NCBI GenBank assembly: GCA_025991245.1
Contig: BQMJ01000031.1
Coordinates: forward strand, 124,001-188,000
DNA length: 64,000 nt
DNA from: Galdieria partita
Lineage: Eukaryota > Rhodophyta > Bangiophyceae > Galdieriales > Galdieriaceae
Direction: 5' to 3'
Shown here: positions 51,270 through 60,442 of the stretch, one piece after another
Layout of the letters: the number at the start of each line of letters is the position of its first letter
Position numbering within the stretch: position 1 is the first letter of the stretch
Position numbers and translations under genes: made by a program
Notes under the pieces: generated by a model
The model's database searches: none
Told to the model about the DNA's origin: nothing
What the model saw: the letters and a program-made list of their open reading frames with translations, nothing else

Positions 51270-53738
51270 CTAAATATCTCCACTTGCGACATTATTATTT
51301 TTGCTTGAAGGGTTTTCACTTTGTTGAAGGGACCACATATCAGCATAAACGCCTAATGAAGGTAAGCTCTTTTTCACATTTCAAAACCATAACTTTACCT
51401 CTCTTTGCTAGTAAACTTGCATGTGAGCCTTGTTCCACAGCCTCTCCATTCATTAAAACGATAATTTCGTCTGCATCTACAATGGTACTTAGGCGATGAG
51501 CAATCATTACACAAGTTCTGTTCTGGGAAATTTCTCGAAGCGAGCTCAAGATCTCCTGTTCTGTGGAAGTATCCAAGGAACTTGTGGCCTCATCACATAA
51601 CAGAATCGAAGGTTCTAACAAACATAACGACGATAAACCTAACATTTGCAAAAAAAAACTTAGTTCACGTACCTTTCAAAAGTGTTCTAGCAATAGCTAC
51701 TCTTTGCTTTTCACCTCCTGATAATTTCAGACCTCGTTCTCCTACCAAAGTATCGTATCCTTGAGGTAATCGAATGATAGAATTGTGAATGGACGCTGCC
51801 TTTGCTGCAGCTATAATTTCATCCATGGAAGCACTAGGCTTTCCATAGGCAATATTATAAGCAATGCTTTCATTGAATAAAACAGTATCTTGTGGTATTA
51901 CACCAATGTGGCTCCGTAAAGAATCTACGTTGAACTTGCGAATATCCTCACCGTTAATTAGTACTCTACCTTTTGAAGGATCATAAAATCTATACAATAG
52001 ACGCAAAACTGTGCTTTTGCCGCAGCCACTGGGTCCTACTATTGCAACTGTTTGACCTGCTGGAACTTCAAAACTAAGGTTTCGTAATACTTCTCGCTCA
52101 TTAGAATAGCCTATATATGGATTTTCAAACTTGCCGATGTTGAAGCCTGACAGCGACTTACCGAACGAAACGTGATCCAAAGAAATCTTACCCCCACTAC
52201 GAGGAAGAATTAACGAAGGTAGTTTGTTACTATCTTCCACTTGTGGACGTACAGCCAGAATGCCAAACATTGCTTCCATATCCACCAAACTTTGTCGAAC
52301 TTCACGATAAACTGACCCCAGAAAATTCAACGGTATCGAAAGTTGGAACAATAAGCCATTGACCATGACAAGATCACCCACAGTCATTGTACCAGCAACA
52401 ATGTCCTTTGCTGCCATCCACATAATCGCTGTCAAACCAACCGAAAAGATAGCATTCTGTCCAAAATTTAAAAGACTCAAAGTTCCCTTCAAACCAAATA
52501 GTTCGAATATAGTAATGAATGCGGAAATTCTACCCACTTACTTGAGTTTTATAATGCGCATCTCCATATTTTGCCAAAAATTTTTCATATTGCTTTGTTT
52601 CCAGGTCTTCAGCATTAAAATATTTAACTGTCTCATAATTGAGTAATGAATCAATAGCCTTATTATTCGCCATATTCTCAGCTGCGTTCATTTCCTTTCT
52701 TATCTTTGTGCGCCATTGAGTTACTGCCAATGTATAAGTAACATACGATCCCATAGTGGTAGCAGTTAACCATACATAGCCCGAACCACAATGATATGCC
52801 AGGAGACCGCAAACCAAGCTCAGCTCCGCAATGGTTGGTAATACGTTGAAAACCAAAGAACGTAAGATAAAGTCAATGCCCTTCTGTCCGCGATCGATGG
52901 AACGAGTAAGTGCACCCTGTTATTATTCATTAGTTAAAAAGCAGAGAATCTTCAAAAGGCCAAGAGTCAATAGGGAGTTCTACGTCTAGAACCATTTTCC
53001 ATGCCTCATACATACCGTTTGGCGGCTAAAGTGAAATTTCATATCTAAACTGTGAATATGCCTAAAAGTTTTAACAGCAACGTCTTGTATAGCTTTCTGG
53101 GCAACCTTTGAAAATATTGCGTTTCTAAGTTCATTAGTAAAACTTGCCGTTACACGAGCTACACCATAACCTAATAAACCCGCAACTGGAAATATCGAAA
53201 GCATTCCTGCTTGAGTTACAGGAATATTAAGACTGTCCACAACGTGTTTGAAAATGAAAGGTACTTCAACATTGAGCAACTTTGAAATAACCAACAGTCC
53301 CATTGAAATTCCGACACGTTTGCGTAAAGTAGGATCATTTCTTGGCCAAGTATACTTGGCAAGTTCTTTCAAAACTGTTGAAAGTCTCGCTGGTTTAACT
53401 TCAACTGTCTGGAATGGTGCAGCTTCATCTCCAGAGGTTGATTTGCCCCTTAAGAGTCTTACTACTTTTGTTATTGAAAGCTTCCAACGTGATAATCTTC
53501 TCCAAGTTGAAGCCAAACCTTGCTTGCTCTCTTCCACAAGTGTCGGGGGTTCACTATGTAAAAGTCTAAATCTTTGAAATTCACGAAAGTTTGCCCTTGT
53601 CCTGAATTCCTCTGTGAACCTGACTTCTGTCAAACTACAACATTTTATGACTTTGGATGAAGTTCCAACACTTGATTTTGGGAAACAACGAAACCCTATG
53701 AGACCACAACGAGTGATACCTAAACCTGTTCCGAGCAT
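51270..53738 (-). CDS. ATM1: Mitochondrial half-size ABC transporter ATM1 (ABCB7 type)
   Basis: ATM1 exports a glutathione-linked sulfur or Fe-S species from mitochondria for cytosolic Fe-S assembly. Five exons: 53738-53016, 52916-52542, 52486-51673, 51614-51399, 51352-51270; introns 99, 55, 58 and 46 bp; 736 residues. The N-terminal ~100 residues are a presequence. The membrane domain shows [36 protein letters not shown] and [20 protein letters not shown], classic ATM1 signatures. The ATPase has Walker [11 protein letters not shown] (~515), Q-loop [10 protein letters not shown], signature [10 protein letters not shown], Walker [13 protein letters not shown] and H-loop AHRLSTI. All catalytic motifs are intact. 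The first intron is unusually long. Confidence 0.95.
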
Positions 53739-53889
53739 GACTAACTGCTTTTCAATTCATTCACGTACGATTGGAGAGTTGTCCCATATGGTGCTTCAAG
53801 AGAAAAGCTGCACGCAAAGTTTATTACTATTGCATACTTCTATAAATTTTATATCGAAGTCTTAGAATAATAACCTGGATCACTGAATT

Positions 53890-54480
53890 TTTATTTGCTC
53901 TTTCTGAGAAAGCACTTGACTTAGGGAACTCCTGTTCACCATACTGGAATATTCTTGCATCTGTTTGCAGCGTTTAGCTTGTATAGGAACGTATTCCTGC
54001 AACTCCTCAATTCTTGCACCTGAAACGCACTACGATACAGCTCTATCAACACGAATTTCGGTCCTCACTCCCTTTCTATGTTCAAGGAAATGTATTGAGT
54101 TCTTTGTAGAGTTTTTTAAGCTTTCGAAGAATTTTCTTGTTTTCAAGAAACTGTTGCTTTGTAATTTAGTCGTATCGTATTTGTTTGATAGTTTCCTCTT
54201 GTGGAAACAAAATGTTGTGTTAAAACAGGAAGAGGAAAAGAAGAATCGTCGAATACCACAACAGACTATGCATCCAAGTTCGAAAAAGGCTAGACCAATA
54301 TTTGTTTCACCACTGTAGACACGATGATACACTGTTAGATACAGTGGATGGTGAATGACTTTGTTATAAAGTGCAGATTTCATGACAATAGAGTTTGGCT
54401 GCATAGAACTTATTTTAAGTACGTCTAAAAATCCAAGAGAATTCGTATTTCTCGAGTTCAAAGGTGTACATAACGAGAAT
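53890..54480 (-). other. Probable small spliced gene with coiled-coil end, exon structure unresolved
   Basis: The minus strand at about 54020-53890 reads as clear protein sequence, IEELQEYVPIQAKRCKQMQE followed by YSSMVNRSSLSQVLSQKEQI, ending in a stop near 53890. Just upstream another frame reads QQFLENKKILRKLKKLYKEL (about 54150-54090), and further up WMHSLLWYSTILLFLFLF is a membrane-like segment. These lie in different frames and are probably exons of one short gene, perhaps a tail-anchored or coiled-coil protein. Several joins are possible and none satisfied every phase, so no CDS is given. The 143-residue continuous frame here is not itself convincing. Confidence 0.35.
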
Positions 54481-54720
54481 GAAGTATGCGTCGTGACATT
54501 TTGTAGAGTTGAAAGGTAGATTATTCAGTTCAGAAAAGACATTTTAGATGTAAAGGTAGAGTTCTTTCAGTTTACTAGGCCATCGATCCTAATGAGTCCG
54601 CTGTCAAAGAATATTCTTCGTGTTTCTCCACAACGTATCTTAACTTTGGCTTGATATGAAACGATGATATTCTTTCTAAATGAAGACTTGATTTATTCAT
54701 AATCCACGAAAGTTCTTGGA

Positions 54721-54794
54721 GGTCGATTAGCTCAAGTGGTTAGAGCGCCGTGCTAATAACGCGGAGGTTCTGAGTTCAAGCCTCAGATCGACCA
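54721..54794 (+). tRNA. tRNA-Ile(AAT): tRNA-Ile, anticodon AAT
   Basis: Complete 74-nt cloverleaf: acceptor GGTCGAT/ATCGACC, D arm GCTC...GAGC with GGTTA, anticodon stem CCGTG/CGCGG with loop CTAATAA (anticodon AAT), variable AGGTT, T arm CTGAG TTCAAGC CTCAG, and discriminator A. There is no intron. A TTTTT Pol III terminator follows within about 10 nt. Confidence 0.97.
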
Positions 54795-54799
54795 TTCCA

Positions 54800-56005
54800 T
54801 TTTTGGAAACTTTTCAATACGTCGTCATCCATTAAAGGGACAAACTCTTCAAGTTTGCACGGTAGATCAGTTTTTTGGGTAGCTGGAATGTTATCATTTG
54901 TTAGAAGTTTTGAATTCGTCTTTCAAGATAGGTTTCCAAAAAACTTCGCTTTCAGTGTCAACCAAAGAGACCTGTTTGGTCAACTGGTGTTCAAGTCGAC
55001 AAAACAGTTTGAGCACCTGATTTACTTAGTCTAATAGTTCGAACTTATTGAATCGCCGACCTGTACGATATGTCTTTTTGGCTTTCGTTAGATTTAAACT
55101 CTTCTAATTGTTCTGAAGTGAGTGCTTTAACTGGCTTCTTTGGAATCCAATCCTTGTTTCAAAGATTTCAGCAGGACTCAGAGTTCCTTGACTGAATGAT
55201 TCGTTGCAACTTCTTGACATCGCTGCAAAACTAGTCCTTCTAAAACTTTGCAGAACTTGTTTGTTTTTGATTAAGATGTCCTGATTATGGTTTTTTGACA
55301 TTCTAAGGTAACTTGGAATTATCTCAAAGAATATACTATGAGCTGTTCTTGCAAGGTTCATTGTTTGTTTTTTGAGAGAGCATTGGATATAATTTGGCAA
55401 TTAACTTCTTTGACAAACAACGCCAAATACACAGTTAATTGTATTCAATATTGACAAATTGGCACAGTATCTGATGCTGGTTATACGTTAGCTTGAGAGG
55501 CTGACTGTCCATTAAGGACCCAATTAACAGCATTATTTTGCACATAGCACAACAAGCTTATCAACAAGAAATATTTTTCAACTAGCTAATGGGAATGGAG
55601 GGTTGGCGGACTTTGTGTATGAACTTGGATCAAAACAGCCTGTTGAAGGAAAACGGCACTATGCACAACTCAAATCGACAGTTTCAAGCCGTTTGCTTTG
55701 ACTTGTTTATTCGTACATAGGTCACTTTGTAAGAAACAAACGCAAACTCAAGAACCTCGGATAACCCCCTACTTTTCTTGTTCTTCCTTTGTGAACACAT
55801 CTCATTTCCTTCAATAGGGCTCCGATTCGTATAAAACTTGAAGCACATTAACGTAATAAAGAGAACAATTTGTCACCAGAACGGCTTCAGAAACTTATCT
55901 AGAAACTGTTCAGATACCCTTCATACAAACAAATAAGCAATAGAAACACAGCATAAAGTAATGCACATAAATAAAATTTATTAAAAAGATAATTGACTTC
56001 TGGGG
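54800..56005. other. Intergenic region, no confident gene (~1.2 kb)
   Basis: Between tRNA-Ile and the NIFK-like gene. A minus-strand frame at 55104-55400 encodes up to 98 residues, Asn/Ser/Lys rich, without motifs. I could not decide whether it is a gene. The rest is AT-rich with no recognisable RNA or repeat. Confidence 0.3.
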
Positions 56006-56011
56006 AGGACG

Positions 56012-56452
56012 ATGGTTGGAACTGAACCGGGTGTGATATACATTGGCCACTTACCACATGGTTTTTACGAAAAAGAACTGAAAGGGTTCTTCTCTCAGTT
56101 TGGAAAAGTGCTGAAAGTACGAGTTGCAAGGAGTATAAAGACTTTTCGACCAAAGGGTTACGCTTTTGTAATGTTCGCAAACCGTGAAGTTGCGGAAATT
56201 GCTTGTAGTGCTATGGATGGATATTTCATGTATAGTAAAATTCTGGTATGTAAAACGGTGCCACCCGAGAAGGTACATCCGAAAATGTTCAATAGACTGG
56301 TTAGAATTCCTTGGAAGAGGTTTGAGAAAGCCCACCGCGCTTTGCCCTTAACCAAAGACCGCAGGAAGAAGCTCTGGAGAAAACAACAAAGAAGAAACAA
56401 AAAACTAGAAGCAGAATTGAAAAGAAATGGAGTGTCATATTCTTTACCGTAA
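56012..56452 (+). CDS. NIFK/Nop15-like nucleolar RRM protein
   Basis: NIFK and yeast Nop15 are RRM proteins needed for large-subunit pre-rRNA processing. A single exon of 146 residues. The RRM is seen from GVIYIGHLPHGFYEKELKGF (RNP2 VIYIGHLP) to RPKGYAFVMFANREVAEIAC (RNP1 KGYAFVMF), then the NIFK-type continuation CKTVPPEKVHPKMFNRL. The last ~40 residues are highly basic (RRKKLWRKQQRRNKKLEAEL), typical of nucleolar proteins. Yeast and human versions are longer; this one is minimal. Confidence 0.85.
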   Translation: MVGTEPGVIYIGHLPHGFYEKELKGFFSQFGKVLKVRVARSIKTFRPKGYAFVMFANREVAEIACSAMDGYFMYSKILVCKTVPPEKVHPKMFNRLVRIPWKRFEKAHRALPLTKDRRKKLWRKQQRRNKKLEAELKRNGVSYSLP

Positions 56453-56459
56453 ATTTACT

Positions 56460-57330
56460 CCCTTTTAGTTGACACGTTCGAATTTGCTCATTTTGCCTTT
56501 TCACCTGGTTAGTTGTTGTTATAGTTGATTCAAGTCACACCGAAGACACAACTAGTTGATTCTTCACTAAGATACAAAACTTTCAAAGACTTTCGAAACA
56601 TTTCTTTTACTTAAACATGCTTATGTCTTCCAAGGTTTAGATTTTGAAGAGCATCCAAAATGATATTTCCTATAATTGGAATTTTTGATCACATTTACAA
56701 ATTTGATATATTGTATTAGAAGCACTCACCTCTTTTTTGTGTTAATTGCATTGAATACCCAACTCATACTTACCTTATTCATCTTCATTACAACTAAAAT
56801 TGTTAATTGCACTGTTTTTTTTGCAGAAATTTCAATTTAACAACCCCAAATGATAGTTTTTTGTATAACTATTGAAAAGGTTTTCTTCTAAAGAATAACC
56901 ACATTTTCAGTTGGTTCATTAGTCTATCATTGTCAGCATTCGATACATTTTGTTTTTATACATAAAATGATGGATCTATCTCAACATTTGAAGAGCTCCA
57001 TTACATTCTTTCGACTCACGAAGAAAGTTCAAGATGCAATTATTGGCTGAACGTACCACAATCGGAAATGCTGCGTCCTAATTTGTTCTTAGTTCTGTCA
57101 ATTTTATATCCAATAATGACATCCTGTCGGTTTATTTCAGTGAGTCAAGATTCGAAGTCATGGAGAAGCAATGTCTGACTTTCCACCTTGGTGCTATAAA
57201 TAAACATTGACATTTACTAATGAACCTTTAGACTTTTTCCTCACTCTCAAATAAAACAGTAAAATGTTAGCTAAATAGATATTACTCCAAAAGTTTTCTC
57301 TCTGAAACTGCCAAGGGATCTTTCAAAGAA
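56460..57330. other. Intergenic region, nothing recognised (~0.87 kb)
   Basis: AT-rich, with no frame of note on either strand. I looked for spliceosomal RNA, SRP RNA and snoRNA boxes by eye and found none that I would defend. A TTTTTTTTGC tract occurs near 56820. Confidence 0.35.
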
Positions 57331-57336
57331 AAAAAA

Positions 57337-57423
57337 CAGCCCCGGCGGGACTCGAACCCGCAATCTATGGATTAGAAGTCCATCGCCTGAGACCTCCAAG
57401 TTTGTCCATTAGGCCACGGGGCC
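57337..57423 (-). tRNA. tRNA-Arg(TCT): tRNA-Arg, anticodon TCT, with an insertion in the D-loop
   Basis: 87 nt on the minus strand. Acceptor GGCCCCG/CGGGGCT (first pair G-U), D stem GCC/GGC, anticodon stem ATGGA/TCCAT with loop CTTCTAA (anticodon TCT), variable AGATT, T arm GCGGG TTCGAGT CCCGC, G discriminator, and a T8 Pol III terminator directly after. Everything is standard except the D-loop, which is 24 nt (57388-57411) instead of about 10. Compared with the usual Arg D arm (GCCTAATGGATAAGGC) there is an insertion of about 14 nt. The anticodon loop has no intron. This fits the ectopic D-loop introns known from cyanidiophyte tRNA genes. Confidence 0.88.
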
Positions 57424-57429
57424 AGTTCA

Positions 57430-58425
57430 AATATAGAGGCCAATAAAGACTATATAATCTGTACTATTCAAAGATCACTAGGATATCTTCCTTGTAACCT
57501 ACGCGCTTGTAACTCTGTACAAACGAATCAGAACGGCTCCAGTTCGCTGACTTGATAAAATCCCAGTCACTGGAGAGATAAAATATAGAAGTTTCAATAT
57601 ATGAGTTCTCATGACATTTTCAGATACAATCAGGGGTTTATCTTGTCTAGCGGTGGAACATTCACCACAGCTCAACTGAGAGTGTCGATAAGTTCATTGG
57701 ATTATCATATCTTGCAAACTATAACATGCCAAAAACGACAAATAGTTTTCAAACACTGAAACTCTTCAACAACCAAGGGTAGAGTGATAAAACAAGTCCA
57801 ATACAATCGAAAGACTGTGCTACTCGTTTCACGTGCCAAGCAAAAGCAATAGTGCAGTTACTATAAAACGTAAATTAAGTTGAAGCTGCAAGAATAGCCC
57901 TCATCATTCCAAATGACTATTCTTAGTGTGAACCACAGTACAGTTTTAGGTACAGACAAAATCCAGTTTCAGCTGTAGCAGCTTAATTTCCACTATGCAA
58001 ATAGTATGTTCCGCTTTTCTACAAATAGGCAGTGAGGCCGACAAAGTTAGACCTTACATAGTTCATTATCTACTAGGCTGACCAGTGAAATCAACAAACA
58101 AATTGTTTCAATTACACGTGTAGCCTTGGTAATATGAAAGTGATGCTGTTCTGTGTTCTACTACTGGAGGAGGCGGATTTGAGAAGAAAATTTCCGTCTT
58201 GGGCTGTCCTCACCACACAATCGTTGACGACGGATGCAAAATGATTCTCCGGAATTCCGTTGGTTTCCATTAGAGGCTTTTATAAGGGCCGTGAATCCTT
58301 GATTGGAATGTTGTAGAGGCATGAAGAGCTATTCTCCTCATAGGCAGTGCTTTCAACAAAGTTACGTTTTAGGGGGTACCCGTGTAATTTAACTTTAGAA
58401 CGACACCCGTTATCTATATCTATTG
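57430..58425. other. Intergenic region, nothing recognised (~1 kb)
   Basis: Between tRNA-Arg and the GT11 gene. No open frame of interest on either strand and no tRNA. Short sequences such as CTGGAGGAGGCGG near 58167 stand out in base composition but match nothing I know. It probably holds the GT11 promoter. Confidence 0.35.
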
Positions 58426-58432
58426 ACTTATC

Positions 58433-60214
58433 ATGACTCATTTTAAAGAAGACTTGTCTCACGTTGGGAAATATTGTTATTTTCCTTTGATGGAAACAGT
58501 ATGCAAGTATTATGGAGAAGTTGTTGACAAAGAACGCTTTGAAAGCGCTTGTTCAAGGGAGGCTCTGTTAAGTATTGGGAGATTCGTAGAGTTACAGTTA
58601 AGTTCGTTGGGTTTACAACGCAACAGTACTGCAGAAGATTTCGAAAAGAAACTTGGGAAAGATTTCTGCAATTTCATTGCTAGTTTTTATGCTATCTATA
58701 TAGAACCGGCTATAGTGTACAAAGGAATAGTCGAGGAAAGAGACAGCCTAGTCCCTTCAACTCCTGATGGCAGCAGTTCCGAGGATGACTTGGACACTAA
58801 AAGTAGAAGGTTCATTGAACAACCATATCATCAAACGCATGTGTTGCAAGTAAATGAGGGACGTAGAATTGAAAGCAAGAGATCTTTGAACAAATCTGTC
58901 GTTGGAACAGACAAATCTGGTATCGTTTCTGCGAAATATAAGGCAGATACTGAGATCTCATTTGCACGTATCTTTGAGTTGGGTAGTGTTAGTCATTACA
59001 TGCACCCAGAAATACCTCCCGATGCTCCATATGAGGGTCCTCCTGTGTTGACTATGTCAGGGTTTGGTGAGCTGGGCAGATTTGGTAACCAAGTTATTCA
59101 ATATATGTTCCTGAAATGTTGTGCAATGGTTCATCACACATCTGTTCAGATTCCTCCCTGGATAGGAGAATCGTTGTTTTGCGTCAAGGACGACAGAGTC
59201 ACAAGAAGGTTCCCTGCGGTAGTAGAATGTTCAGATATGAAGGCAAATTCCACATTTACGGAGACATTCATGAACTACATAAAAGCCTCAAATAACGGAA
59301 GAGATGTTAGGGAAGTTGGCCCAGACATTCTTTCGAAGCAGGGATGTCACTCGAATAGGTTGATGAATGCTGACGTTTGGGGTTGGTTTCAGTGGCATAC
59401 AGACAATTATAGACCTTTTCGATCCTTTATTCGTAGTTTGTTTCGTGTTAAGCCTGATCTGAAAGCGTTTCTGGATTCAGAGATAGAGAAGAAACTTTGT
59501 CGTTTGGATAACTCAGCTACTTTGGTGGGTATCCACATTCGACTGGGAGATTATAAAGATATTTCAGCAAGCTCATTTGGTTATTGTGCGCCAGTCAAAT
59601 GGTATCTTGAATGGTTAGAGTCTATATGGCCCAAGTTGAAAAATCCAGTTCTCTTCGTTGCCTCTGATGAGATTGATCAGGTAGAAAGAGCCTTTGCGTG
59701 CTATAATCCGAAGACATGCCGTTCTCTCGGTATCGAAATGCCAAACTATTATCGTGACATTGGAGCAGACTTCTTTCCAGACTGGTATATCCTTACTCAA
59801 TGTAACATTTTGGCCATTAGCAACTCTACATTCAGCTTTACCGCTTGTATGTTGAATCAACGGGAAAATGCCAAATTTTATAGAGCCCACTATGCCGACC
59901 GTATAGTAGAGATTGATCCTTGGAACGCAGATCCCATTGTTCACAGAGAGCAACATAGTTCGATATGGAAGAACATGTTGCATACTATACAGTTAGTTTA
60001 TGAACAGCAAGGAACCAAAGCAGCTTTCAGAACTGTATTTTTGCAGCTTCCCTTGTATGGAATTCGTTCATTGATAATACGTACGTTGTTGCGACTCAGA
60101 CGAAAAGATTGGCATGGAGGCTTCTTGGATTCTGGCCTTTTTAGGAAACGAAAGCTAAAGGAAACGTCCGCACGTGAGGAACAGCAAATCAAAAGACTGA
60201 GAGTTCTTAAGTGA
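58433..60214 (+). CDS. GT11-type (alpha-1,2-fucosyltransferase-like) glycosyltransferase
   Basis: GT11 enzymes transfer fucose from GDP-fucose, usually to galactose. A single exon of 593 residues. The family motifs lie in order: GELGRFGNQVIQYMFLK (residues ~211-227, compare GGxGNQxFQYA), VGIHIRLGDY (~365-374, compare HxRRGDY, here with Leu in place of the second Arg) and ISNSTFSFTACML (~462, compare SNSTFSWW). Between them is WGWFQWHTDNYRPF, like the GYFQ segment. The first ~200 residues are a non-catalytic region, partly acidic and Ser rich, without a signal anchor, so a cytosolic enzyme is likelier than a Golgi one. It ends 230 bp from the convergent carbamoyltransferase. Confidence 0.78.
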   Translation: MTHFKEDLSHVGKYCYFPLMETVCKYYGEVVDKERFESACSREALLSIGRFVELQLSSLGLQRNSTAEDFEKKLGKDFCNFIASFYAIYIEPAIVYKGIVEERDSLVPSTPDGSSSEDDLDTKSRRFIEQPYHQTHVLQVNEGRRIESKRSLNKSVVGTDKSGIVSAKYKADTEISFARIFELGSVSHYMHPEIPPDAPYEGPPVLTMSGFGELGRFGNQVIQYMFLKCCAMVHHTSVQIPPWIGESLFCVKDDRVTRRFPAVVECSDMKANSTFTETFMNYIKASNNGRDVREVGPDILSKQGCHSNRLMNADVWGWFQWHTDNYRPFRSFIRSLFRVKPDLKAFLDSEIEKKLCRLDNSATLVGIHIRLGDYKDISASSFGYCAPVKWYLEWLESIWPKLKNPVLFVASDEIDQVERAFACYNPKTCRSLGIEMPNYYRDIGADFFPDWYILTQCNILAISNSTFSFTACMLNQRENAKFYRAHYADRIVEIDPWNADPIVHREQHSSIWKNMLHTIQLVYEQQGTKAAFRTVFLQLPLYGIRSLIIRTLLRLRRKDWHGGFLDSGLFRKRKLKETSAREEQQIKRLRVLK

Positions 60215-60442
60215 CACTTTGAATCTTTGTATCGTAGTGATCCGCTTTGAAAGCATTTTTGGGATAAAACAACTGGGAATTTTCCTTTCTTAAAACAGTA
60301 TACAATTGAGGTGTTCTTTACCTAGAGAAAAATAGGAAACCCACTTTGATTCGCTTCATTCACCCTATTCATCACCTTAGCATCCCGATCTCTGGTTGAA
60401 GATGCTATAGCTGAAGAGAAGAAACGCGTACAGACAAAATTG

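Noticed and set aside
51122-51499. Plus-strand frame of 125 residues
   Set aside because: It is antisense to ATM1 exons 4 and 5, whose Walker B, H-loop and splices are clear.
54030-54461. Minus-strand continuous frame of 143 residues
   Set aside because: Composition is not protein-like over most of its length, and better protein-like sequence lies in other frames of the same interval, suggesting it reads through introns.
55104-55400. Minus-strand frame of 98 residues
   Set aside because: Low-complexity Asn/Ser/Lys composition, no motif, no splice partner; kept only as a note in the intergenic entry.
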